Below are positions 1 to 5,637 of a stretch of 14,367 bases of DNA, piece after piece. Under the pieces are notes generated by a model. The model saw nothing but the letters and a program-made list of their open reading frames with translations. It was not told the DNA's origin and did not search any database. Source of the DNA: Pseudomonadota bacterium (lineage in GTDB: Bacteria > Pseudomonadota > Gammaproteobacteria > Enterobacterales > Succinivibrionaceae); assembly GCA_023460615.1 (NCBI GenBank), contig JAEWPL010000295.1, positions 1 to 14,367 of the forward strand. Reading direction: 5' to 3'. Position 1 is the stretch's first letter. Every line of letters starts with the position of its first letter. The translations under genes were made by a program, and so were the position numbers.

Positions 1-137
1 TGACTTATCAATAAAGGAAAAGTCTTTACGATGTTTGGTATTACAAAAATCGAATGAAAAAAGATCAAGGTAGATCTGCCTAAAGAAGACAATTTAAATA
101 ATGAATATCTACCTAATGAACCTAGAAAACTAAGCAT
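1..137 (-). CDS. mlaE: MlaE, lipid-asymmetry ABC permease (N-terminal fragment, runs off the window)
   Basis: Inner-membrane permease of the MlaFEDB complex, which moves phospholipid between the outer and inner membranes to keep the outer membrane asymmetric. Reading the minus strand from 137 gives 45 codons with no stop up to the window edge. The protein begins MLSFLGSLGRYSLFKLSSLG and continues with a hydrophobic stretch and then a TFPLLIS segment. This matches the E. coli MlaE start (MLLNALASLG..., then ...APLLVRQ). Its ATG overlaps the mlaF stop in a TAATG arrangement, so translational coupling to mlaF is likely. The remaining roughly 215 residues, if of normal length, lie outside the window. 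Identification rests on the N-terminal match and on the mlaF neighbour. Confidence 0.85.
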   Translation of the reverse strand, partial: MLSFLGSLGRYSLFKLSSLGRSTLIFFHSIFVIPNIVKTFPLLIS

Positions 138-931
138 TATAGTTCCTCAATATAATTCTCAGATCCTTTAAGCTTAAAGGCATATGGACCATCAAAATCA
201 CCTTGAATAAATTGAATTACTCTAGGATCTTGACTATTTATAATCTCACTTGGGGTTCCTTGACCTAATACCTTGCCCTCAGCAAGGATATAAACGTAAT
301 GGGCAATCTCTAAGATTTCCTTAACATCGTGAGTTACCACCACAGAAGTCTTACCTAAAGAAAGATTGATATCTGCTATTAGTTTTACTAAAACACCTTT
401 TGTAATAGGATCTTGACCTACAAAAGGCTCATCATACATAACTAAATCAGGATCTAAAGCAATTGCTCTTGCAAGGGCAGCCCTTCTTGCCATACCACCA
501 GACAACTCTGATGGATATAAATTAGCAGCAGCTCTCATACCCACAGCTTCAAGATTCATCATTACGATATCAAAGATAAGCTTTTCAGGTAGATCTGTAT
601 GCTCACGAATAGGGAAAGCTACATTATCAAACACTGTCATATCAGTGAATAGAGCGCCACTTTGGAACAGCATACTCATTCTTTGACGTAACTTGTATAA
701 AGCATTTCTAGACAAAGAATGTACATTGATGCCGTCAAATTCAATAGTTCCTTTATCGGGGGTTAATTGAGCACCAATTAGGCGAAGAATTGTAGTCTTA
801 CCAGTACCTGAAGGACCTAAAATTGCGGTTATCTTACCCTTTGGAATATCCAAAGTAAGATCCTTATAAATTTGTTTTCTTTGATATGAGAAAGATACAT
901 TCTTTACTCTAATCAAATTATTATCAGTCAT
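137..931 (-). CDS. mlaF: MlaF, ATPase of the lipid-asymmetry ABC transporter
   Basis: Cytoplasmic ATPase that powers phospholipid transport by MlaFEDB. The protein has 264 residues (E. coli 269). It has Walker A GPSGTGKTT at 39-47, a Q-loop glutamine at 90 (MLFQSGALFTDM, a typical MlaF string), signature LSGGMARR at 143-150, Walker B ending YDEP near 166-169, the FVGQDP D-loop and switch His201. The C-terminal tail past residue 240 (DPRVIQF...DGP) matches the MlaF extension that in E. coli contacts the partner MlaF. The start at 931 has GGA at 943-941, 9 bases upstream. mlaE follows with a one-base overlap. Here mlaF is directly divergent from kdsC, whereas in E. coli yrbG and kdsD lie between them. 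Confidence 0.97.
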   Translation of the reverse strand: MTDNNLIRVKNVSFSYQRKQIYKDLTLDIPKGKITAILGPSGTGKTTILRLIGAQLTPDKGTIEFDGINVHSLSRNALYKLRQRMSMLFQSGALFTDMTVFDNVAFPIREHTDLPEKLIFDIVMMNLEAVGMRAAANLYPSELSGGMARRAALARAIALDPDLVMYDEPFVGQDPITKGVLVKLIADINLSLGKTSVVVTHDVKEILEIAHYVYILAEGKVLGQGTPSEIINSQDPRVIQFIQGDFDGPYAFKLKGSENYIEEL

Positions 932-951
932 TACAAAAATTCCACATGTAG

Positions 952-957
952 AGTATA
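952..957 (-). promoter_or_regulatory. Possible -10 element for mlaFE
   Basis: On the minus strand TATACT lies 20 bases upstream of the mlaF start, which would leave a leader of about 14 bases. No convincing -35 hexamer sits at 16-18 bases, so this is only a weak candidate in the 170-base divergent region shared with kdsC. Confidence 0.25.
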
Positions 958-1055
958 TACCCCCTATTTTATCAATAATTGTTAAAAAAATTTAGATGCG
1001 TTTTCTCGGTTTTTGTTACATGTGTTAACTAAAATCGCTTCCCTAAAATAATTAA

Positions 1056-1071
1056 TGGCATAATTGTTGCT
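1056..1071 (+). promoter_or_regulatory. Sigma-54-like -24/-12 element before kdsC
   Basis: The string TGGCATAATTGTTGCT has the invariant GG (1057-1058) and GC (1069-1070) separated by exactly 10 bases. It agrees with the sigma-54 consensus TGGCACG-N4-TTGCW except at the C and G of CACG. Initiation would fall near 1081-1083, about 20 bases before the kdsC ATG. The operon downstream contains rpoN itself. No clear enhancer-binding-protein site or good IHF site was found in the 124 bases back to mlaF, so whether it activates or merely binds sigma-54 polymerase is unknown. Confidence 0.5.
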
Positions 1072-1076
1072 ATAAT
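1068..1076 (+). promoter_or_regulatory. Extended -10 sigma-70 promoter for kdsC-lptCAB-rpoN
   Basis: TGCTATAAT is a perfect TATAAT preceded by the TGn extension; the position where a -35 should be (about 1048-1053) is poor, as is common for extended -10 promoters. The predicted start, near 1082-1084, coincides with that expected from the overlapping sigma-54-like element, with which it shares TGCT. Confidence 0.6.
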
Positions 1077-1084
1077 AGAAAAAA

Positions 1085-1097
1085 TTCTCTAGGAGAG
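1085..1097 (+). promoter_or_regulatory. kdsC Shine-Dalgarno within a small hairpin
   Basis: AGGAG at 1091-1095 lies 6 bases before the kdsC ATG and is a strong ribosome-binding site. The same bases can pair: TCTC (1086-1089) with GAGA (1093-1096) around a TAG loop, plus a U-G closing pair. The stem is short (4-5 pairs), so any effect on translation is speculative. Confidence 0.35.
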
Positions 1098-1101
1098 CTC
1101 A

Positions 1102-1665
1102 ATGCTAAAAATTAACACCTGTTATGGAAAGATAGACTCTGATTTACTAACAAGATTATCTAGCATAAAGCTAGTAGCTTTTGACATTGATGGCTCTTTA
1201 ACTGACGGTGGCATTTACTATGACAATCATGACATTGAATTAAAAGCTTTCAATGTTAAAGATGGTTTTGGTGTAGTGACTTTAATTAAAGAAGGCATCG
1301 AATGTGCTGTTATCACAGGAAGAAATGCCAAATTAACTGAAAGACGCATGCAAGATCTTAAGGTCTCTCATATTATTCAAGGTGAAGCTGATAAAGGCAA
1401 AGCTCTTAAAAACCTTTGTCAAAGTTTATCTATAGAGCCTGAAGATGCAGTTTGTTTTGGTGATGATCTAAATGACATGCCAATGTTCAGAATTGCTGGT
1501 GTAGTTGTTTGCCCTCAGGATGCACATCCATTTATTAAAAATCATGCCGATTACATTACTACTTTACCAGGTGGACATGGTGCATTTAGAGAGTTATGTG
1601 ATTTAATCCTGATTGCAAAAGGTATCATGACAGCAGACGGTGGGTTTGTAGATGAACGTTACTAA
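1102..1665 (+). CDS. kdsC: KdsC, 3-deoxy-D-manno-octulosonate-8-phosphate phosphatase
   Basis: Cytoplasmic HAD phosphatase that removes phosphate from Kdo-8-phosphate to give Kdo, the sugar joining lipid A to the LPS core. The protein has 187 residues (E. coli 188). HAD motif I is FDIDGSLTDG, with nucleophile Asp28 and acid/base Asp30; motif II Thr is in VITGR (70-74); the motif III lysine lies in the GEADKGK segment (94-100); motif IV is GDDLND (120-125). The C-terminal GGHGAFRELCDLIL is typical of the family. The start is supported by AGGAG 6 bases upstream. The gene is first in the run with lptC and overlaps it by 14 bases. kdsD, normally next to kdsC, is not in this window. Confidence 0.96.
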   Translation: MLKINTCYGKIDSDLLTRLSSIKLVAFDIDGSLTDGGIYYDNHDIELKAFNVKDGFGVVTLIKEGIECAVITGRNAKLTERRMQDLKVSHIIQGEADKGKALKNLCQSLSIEPEDAVCFGDDLNDMPMFRIAGVVVCPQDAHPFIKNHADYITTLPGGHGAFRELCDLILIAKGIMTADGGFVDERY

Positions 1666-2221
1666 AAAATCTATATGGCTAGCGTTCATATTTTTAGTTT
1701 TATCCCTACTAATTTATATATACGCTAAATCTTTAGTACAACCAACAGTGGTAGATAAAAATTCCTTACCTACTTTCATTGCCACTGATACGGATATGAC
1801 TATCTATAATTTAGAAGGAAAGATTGATAAAACTATGGTGGCAACTAAAACCACCTACTATGATTCAAAGAATAAGTATTTCTTTGATAATCCTTTGATT
1901 TCTAGATATGTGTATGACAAATCTAATATCAATTTATGGCATTTGAAAGGTAATAAAGGAGATATGGTAGTCAATAAAAACGCTACTATCTTTGGTAATG
2001 TCATTCTTTATCCAGGTTTTGAAGATGCAACCTTGCAAAAGGTTGAAGCTACAGAATTGTTTTACGATTTTAAGGACAATCTTGTTACTTCAGACAAACT
2101 AGTAACAATTTATGGAAAAGGTTTCAAAACACAAGGTACTATCTTTTCAGTAGATCTAAATACCAATGTTATTAAATATAAAGGTCAACCTAATGCAATA
2201 TTCTACCCAAAAGTTAAGTAA
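1652..2221 (+). CDS. lptC: LptC, inner-membrane LPS export protein
   Basis: Bitopic periplasmic protein that takes LPS from LptB2FG and passes it to LptA. The protein has 189 residues (E. coli 191). There is a single N-terminal transmembrane helix at about residues 8-25 (IWLAFIFLVLSLLIYIYA), followed by a beta-jellyroll domain; the string SDKLVTIYGKGFKTQG (147-162) corresponds to E. coli SEDLVTLYGTTFNSSG. The start at 1652 lies inside the end of kdsC (14-base overlap), with only a weak GGTGGG upstream, so coupling to kdsC translation is likely. Sequence conservation is moderate, as usual for LptC; the identification is firm because of the fold-typical motif and its place between kdsC and lptA. 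Confidence 0.94.
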   Translation: MNVTKKSIWLAFIFLVLSLLIYIYAKSLVQPTVVDKNSLPTFIATDTDMTIYNLEGKIDKTMVATKTTYYDSKNKYFFDNPLISRYVYDKSNINLWHLKGNKGDMVVNKNATIFGNVILYPGFEDATLQKVEATELFYDFKDNLVTSDKLVTIYGKGFKTQGTIFSVDLNTNVIKYKGQPNAIFYPKVK

Positions 2222-2720
2222 ATTACTTTTAGTAGGTTTGTTACTTGTTTCTAGTAACGCTTACTCATTAAAAAATGATACAGAACAACCTTTAAATGTA
2301 GTTTCTAAAGAACAAGTAGCTGATTTTAATAGTAATAAAGCAATTTTTTTAGGTAACGTTGTTGCTACTCAGGGTTCTATGGAACTAAAAGCTGATAAAG
2401 CAGAATTACTTCGTAATGAACAAGGTGAATTACAAGAAGTTATTGCCTATGGTAAACCTGCTACCTTTAAGCAGCTACAAGACAATGGCAAAGTTGTAAA
2501 TTCACAGTCTGCAATTATTCATTATTTACCAGAGAAGAATTTACTTATTCTGATTGGTAGAGCAACCATTTGGCAAGATAACTCCCATGTTAATGGTGAA
2601 AAAATTGAATATAACACTGTGACTAAGCAGTTAAAAGCAACAAATGATAATAGCCAAGGTGGCAGAGTTCAAAGTATATTTATACCTCAAGAATTTCAAA
2701 ACGATAAAAACAAAAAATAA
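2193..2720 (+). CDS. lptA: LptA, periplasmic LPS bridge protein
   Basis: Periplasmic OstA-fold protein that polymerises into the bridge carrying LPS from LptC to LptD. I chose the ATG at 2193 over an in-frame ATG at 2166 because AAAGG at 2180-2184 lies 8 bases before it and because it yields a clean signal peptide. That peptide has a basic start (MQYSTQKLSK), the hydrophobic core LLLVGLLLVSS and likely cleavage after AYS (residue 25). The 175-residue precursor contains the OstA motifs FLGNVVATQGSMELKADKAE and YGKPATFKQLQDNGK, nearly identical to E. coli. It overlaps the end of lptC by 29 bases; lptB follows 40 bases downstream. E. coli LptA is 185 residues. Confidence 0.95.
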   Translation: MQYSTQKLSKLLLVGLLLVSSNAYSLKNDTEQPLNVVSKEQVADFNSNKAIFLGNVVATQGSMELKADKAELLRNEQGELQEVIAYGKPATFKQLQDNGKVVNSQSAIIHYLPEKNLLILIGRATIWQDNSHVNGEKIEYNTVTKQLKATNDNSQGGRVQSIFIPQEFQNDKNKK

Positions 2721-2760
2721 CTTTGAAAAGAATTTAATTACTTTATAAAAGAAAGAAAAC

Positions 2761-3486
2761 ATGAGTGTATTACAAGCTTTCCATTTAAAGAAAACCTATA
2801 AAAAAAGAACCGTTGTATCTGATGTCAGCATCAGCGTAGAAAGTGGTTCAATTGTAGGATTACTAGGTCCTAATGGTGCCGGTAAAACAACTTCCTTCTA
2901 CATGATAGTAGGTATCGTAAGTTCTGAAGATGGACAAGTTCTGATTGATGATAAAGATATCACCTCCCTACCTATGCACGCTCGTGCAAGAGCTGGTCTT
3001 GGTTATTTGCCACAGGAAAATTCTATTTTTAGAAAGTTAACTGTTTATGAAAATTTAATGGGAGTTGTAGAGCTTTTACCAAATCTTTTGAAAAAAGAAA
3101 AAGAGCAAATAGTTAACGATCTACTTGATGAATTTAATATTGCAAAACTTAGAAACAATTTAGGTATGTCTTTATCAGGTGGCGAAAGACGAAGAGTTGA
3201 AATTGCTCGCGCTCTTGCTGCCTCACCAAAGTTTATTTTATTAGATGAACCATTTGCAGGTGTTGATCCAATTTCTGTAGGTGAAATTAAAGAAATTATT
3301 CTGCATTTACGCAATAGAGGGATCGGTATCTTAATTACAGATCATAATGTAAGAGAAACTTTGGATGTTTGTGAAAAGTCATATATAGTTAATGAAGGAA
3401 AAATTATTGCTCACGGTACTGCTGAGGAAGTACTTCGCAATGATAAAGTTAAATCTGTTTACTTAGGAAAAAACTTTTCTTTATAG
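2761..3486 (+). CDS. lptB: LptB, ATPase of the LPS exporter
   Basis: Cytoplasmic ATPase of LptB2FG, which extracts LPS from the inner membrane. The protein has 241 residues, the E. coli length. Walker A GPNGAGKTT is at 36-44, Q-loop Gln85 in GYLPQE, signature LSGGERRRVEIARA from 138, Walker B LLDEP with Glu163, D-loop FAGVDP, and switch His195 in ITDHNVRET. The C-terminus YLGKNFSL matches the LptB tail. The ATG is fixed by homology; the sequence just before it is purine-rich (GAAAGAAAAC) but has no good Shine-Dalgarno. LptF and LptG are not in the window, as in E. coli where they lie elsewhere. rpoN starts 12 bases after the stop. Confidence 0.98.
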   Translation: MSVLQAFHLKKTYKKRTVVSDVSISVESGSIVGLLGPNGAGKTTSFYMIVGIVSSEDGQVLIDDKDITSLPMHARARAGLGYLPQENSIFRKLTVYENLMGVVELLPNLLKKEKEQIVNDLLDEFNIAKLRNNLGMSLSGGERRRVEIARALAASPKFILLDEPFAGVDPISVGEIKEIILHLRNRGIGILITDHNVRETLDVCEKSYIVNEGKIIAHGTAEEVLRNDKVKSVYLGKNFSL

Positions 3487-3498
3487 TAGGTAAATCAA

Positions 3499-5070
3499 AT
3501 GGCTGGGTTAAAAAATGTCTTGCAGATACGCGCAACGCAATCTCAATCTCAAATTTTAACACCACAAATGCAACAAGCCATTAAATTGTTGCAACTTTCA
3601 TCCATTGAATTACAACAACAAATCAGACAAACAGTAGAATCTAATCCAATGTTAGAAATAGATGATTCTTCCCTTTCCTCTATGGAAGAATCTTTAGATG
3701 CTATGTCTGAAAATGATAATTCTGACAATGATGATTATGATCCTTTCGATAATGATAATTTAGATACTGATTTTAGTAATTACGAAGGTCAATCTTCTGA
3801 TCTTAACAATCTTGAGCATGTTGCTAGTGCAGATCATGAAATTGAAAGTACTCAACTTGCTGAAGATAATAAAACTCAAGATCAACTCTCAGATTCACTA
3901 TCTAATCTCACCTCAGGAATAAGACAATCTAAAGGTTTGTCTATAGACGATGATAGTGTATACGAAGGTGAAACTACTGAAACTTTACATGATCACTTAA
4001 CCTGGCAACTAGAATTGTCTCCACTAGAAGGCGCAGACAAATTCATAGCTCAAATTATCATTGATTCAATAGATGAGTCAGGCTATCTTACTGATACAAC
4101 AGAAAACATCCTTACAAGTGTTCAAGAAAGCTTTCCTGAAACTACTCACGAAGATGTATTAGCCATCTTAAAGCTTATTCAACACTATGATCCTTTAGGT
4201 GTTGGCTCTAGAAATATTCAGGAATGTTTAAGACTTCAATTAGAAAATCTACCAGAAGATACTAAATATAAGAAAGAAGCTTTAACTGTAGTTAATGATC
4301 ATCTTAACTTATTATCTAATAGAGATTTTAGATCGCTTTGTCAAAAACTAAGTGTTAAAGAAGATACCTTAAAAGAGATTATTGCTCTAATAACCTCTTT
4401 AAATCCAAGACCTGGTAATTACACAGTTTCTAAAAGAAACGACTTTATAGTTCCTGATGTAGTTGTAGTTAAAGATGCAAACGGTGAATATACAGCAGAG
4501 CTAAACCCTACCTCTAATATCATCGTGCGCATAAATGACAGCTATAGGCAACTTGCTAACCAAGCAAGAACCAAAGAAGAAAAAAGCTTCTTTAAAAATA
4601 ATTTACAAGAGGCAAACTGGTTTATTCAAAGTCTTGAGAAAAGAAATGAAACTCTGTTAAAAGTAGCTAGATGTATTGTTAAACATCAAAAAGCTTTCAT
4701 GGAAGAAGGAGCTAGTGCCATGATCCCTATGGTACTAAATGATGTAGCTACTGAGATTCAAATGCATGAATCAAGCATCTCAAGAATTACCACTGAAAAG
4801 TATATCTATACCCCTAAAGGAACTTTTGAGTTGAAATACTTCTTCTCCTCAAGCGTAAGTACCGACGATGGTGGTGCAGCATCCTCTACAGCGATTAAAT
4901 CTTTAATTAAAGAATACATATCTAATGAAAATAGACGTAAACCTCTATCTGACAGTAAGATTGCTCAGATGCTAAATGATAAAGGTTTAAATGTAGCTAG
5001 AAGAACAGTAGCTAAATACCGTGAAGCTTTAGGTATAGCGTCTTCCTCTCAAAGAAAACAGCTTGTATAG
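3499..5070 (+). CDS. rpoN: RpoN, RNA polymerase sigma-54 factor
   Basis: Alternative sigma factor that recognises -24/-12 promoters and needs ATP-driven enhancer-binding activators. The protein has 523 residues (E. coli 477). Region I (about 1-55) is Gln-rich with QQAIKLLQLSSIELQQQI and ESNPMLE. Region II (about 56-155) is a long Asp/Asn/Ser-rich linker that accounts for much of the extra length. The core-binding domain starts at VYEGETTETLHDHLTWQ. The DNA-binding part contains MHESSISRIT and FELKYFFSSSVS, and the RpoN box ARRTVAKYRE is intact at 500-509; the C-terminus QRKQLV is as in E. coli. AGG at 3488-3490 lies 8 bases before the ATG. It probably shares a transcript with kdsC-lptCAB; a possible sigma-54-like site at the operon front suggests self-regulation (inference). 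Confidence 0.98.
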   Translation: MAGLKNVLQIRATQSQSQILTPQMQQAIKLLQLSSIELQQQIRQTVESNPMLEIDDSSLSSMEESLDAMSENDNSDNDDYDPFDNDNLDTDFSNYEGQSSDLNNLEHVASADHEIESTQLAEDNKTQDQLSDSLSNLTSGIRQSKGLSIDDDSVYEGETTETLHDHLTWQLELSPLEGADKFIAQIIIDSIDESGYLTDTTENILTSVQESFPETTHEDVLAILKLIQHYDPLGVGSRNIQECLRLQLENLPEDTKYKKEALTVVNDHLNLLSNRDFRSLCQKLSVKEDTLKEIIALITSLNPRPGNYTVSKRNDFIVPDVVVVKDANGEYTAELNPTSNIIVRINDSYRQLANQARTKEEKSFFKNNLQEANWFIQSLEKRNETLLKVARCIVKHQKAFMEEGASAMIPMVLNDVATEIQMHESSISRITTEKYIYTPKGTFELKYFFSSSVSTDDGGAASSTAIKSLIKEYISNENRRKPLSDSKIAQMLNDKGLNVARRTVAKYREALGIASSSQRKQLV

Positions 5071-5080
5071 ATTAACTATC

Positions 5081-5115
5081 GAAAATTTCAATAAAAATTT
5101 TCAATATTGATCAAT
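5081..5115. repeat. AT-rich hairpin and palindromes after rpoN
   Basis: GAAAATTT (5081-5088) and AAATTTTC (5095-5102) form an 8-bp inverted repeat. It is followed by two overlapping 10-bp palindromes, TCAATATTGA (5101-5110) and ATTGATCAAT (5106-5115). There is no G+C-rich stem or T-run, so a terminator is not supported. Confidence 0.5.
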
Positions 5116-5134
5116 AATGTGACATATTCCTATC

Positions 5135-5195
5135 ATTTACGAAACAATTAATTAAATTATGAATTAATTGTGAACTTACGCCTTTAATTTACGAA
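5135..5195. repeat. Direct and inverted repeats upstream of hpf
   Basis: The 9-mer ATTTACGAA occurs at 5135-5143 and again at 5187-5195, 52 bases apart (about five helical turns). Between them lies a 10-bp inverted repeat, ACAATTAATT (5144-5153) and AATTAATTGT (5162-5171). The arrangement resembles an operator region, but no known regulator site is recognised. Confidence 0.5.
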
Positions 5196-5210
5196 TATTT
5201 CTACTATTAT
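5183..5210 (+). promoter_or_regulatory. Possible sigma-70 promoter for hpf
   Basis: TATTAT at 5205-5210 could be a -10 element, with a poor -35 (TTTAAT, 5183-5188) 16 bases upstream. It lies within a 211-base gap after rpoN, long enough to hold a separate promoter for hpf. The second ATTTACGAA copy would fall inside its spacer. Confidence 0.3.
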
Positions 5211-5248
5211 TAGTAATGTAGTTACAAACTTGTATTCGCTTAATCAGT

Positions 5249-5275
5249 ACCTGACAAGAAGATCAGGTTAAGGAA
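5249..5275 (+). promoter_or_regulatory. hpf leader hairpin next to its Shine-Dalgarno
   Basis: ACCTGA (5249-5254) pairs with TCAGGT (5263-5268) around an 8-base loop, ending one base before AAGGAA (5270-5275), the hpf ribosome-binding site. The 5' arm can alternatively pair with TCAG at 5244-5247, giving two mutually exclusive small hairpins. A translational role is inferred only. Confidence 0.4.
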
Positions 5276-5281
5276 GTAAAT

Positions 5282-5566
5282 ATGCAAATTAATATTCATG
5301 GCGTAGGCGTTAAGGTAACAGACTCTTTAAGGGATTACGTCAACGACAAGTTTAAGCGTCTTGAGCGTAAAGGTGATATCATCACCTCTATATCCGTAAC
5401 TCTTACTGTTGAAAAGTTATCACAAATTGCTAAAGCTGATTTAGCTGTTGCTGGTGGTAATCTTCATGCTGAACATGAGGCTGAGAGCATGTATCCAGCA
5501 ATTGATGGTCTTATCGACAAGGTTGATGGTCAATTGGTAAAATATAAAGAAAAGCTTAAGTCATAA
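5282..5566 (+). CDS. hpf: HPF, short-form ribosome hibernation-promoting factor
   Basis: Binds the 30S decoding region and promotes inactive 100S ribosome dimers in starved cells. The protein has 94 residues (E. coli 95) and is a single S30AE domain: MQINIHGVGVKVTDSLRDYV at the start, then the basic helix KFKRLERKGD, and the family string MYPAIDGLIDKVDGQLVKYKEKLK at the end. It lacks the C-terminal dimerisation domain of long HPF, so it is the gammaproteobacterial type expected to act together with RMF. AAGGAA 6 bases upstream fixes the start. It stands apart from rpoN (211 bases) and is followed by an intrinsic terminator, so it may form its own transcription unit as well as being read from rpoN. 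Confidence 0.95.
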   Translation: MQINIHGVGVKVTDSLRDYVNDKFKRLERKGDIITSISVTLTVEKLSQIAKADLAVAGGNLHAEHEAESMYPAIDGLIDKVDGQLVKYKEKLKS

Positions 5567-5595
5567 CAGGTTTTCTTTTGTAAGTTAGTAAGAAT

Positions 5596-5622
5596 AGGCC
5601 TCATTATGAGGCCTTATTTTTT
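5596..5622 (+). terminator. Intrinsic terminator between hpf and ptsN
   Basis: AGGCCTCA (5596-5603) and TGAGGCCT (5607-5614) form a perfect 8-bp stem with a TTA loop, followed after TA by six Ts (5617-5622). It begins 29 bases after the hpf stop. Since ptsN starts only 15 bases past the T-run with no room for a promoter between, ptsN-rapZ must rely on read-through or on a promoter upstream in hpf. Confidence 0.85.
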
Positions 5623-5629
5623 ATAAGGC
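5611..5629 (+). promoter_or_regulatory. Alternative hairpin covering the ptsN ribosome-binding site
   Basis: GCCTTAT (5611-5617) is perfectly complementary to ATAAGGC (5623-5629), with the T-run as a 5-base loop. The second arm contains AAGG (5625-5628), the ptsN Shine-Dalgarno. The first arm overlaps the 3' arm of the terminator stem, so the two hairpins cannot form together. Formation of the stronger terminator stem would leave the Shine-Dalgarno free in read-through RNA. Confidence 0.5.
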
Positions 5630-5637
5630 ATAATTAA

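Noticed and set aside
970..982. IHF-like site upstream of the sigma-54-like element
   Set aside because: TATCAA is present but the TTR part is wrongly spaced, so the match does not stand.
2166..2192. Upstream in-frame ATG for lptA
   Set aside because: It adds nine residues before a good signal peptide and has no ribosome site; ATG 2193 with AAAGG fits better.
2723..2749. TTGAAA...TATAAA pair before lptB as an internal promoter
   Set aside because: The spacer is only 15 bases and the start would fall about 5 bases from the ATG; AT-rich DNA readily gives such matches.
3045..3314. Minus-strand open frame of 89 codons opposite lptB
   Set aside because: It lies wholly antisense to conserved lptB codons, has no ribosome site or recognisable domain, and looks like an antisense shadow.
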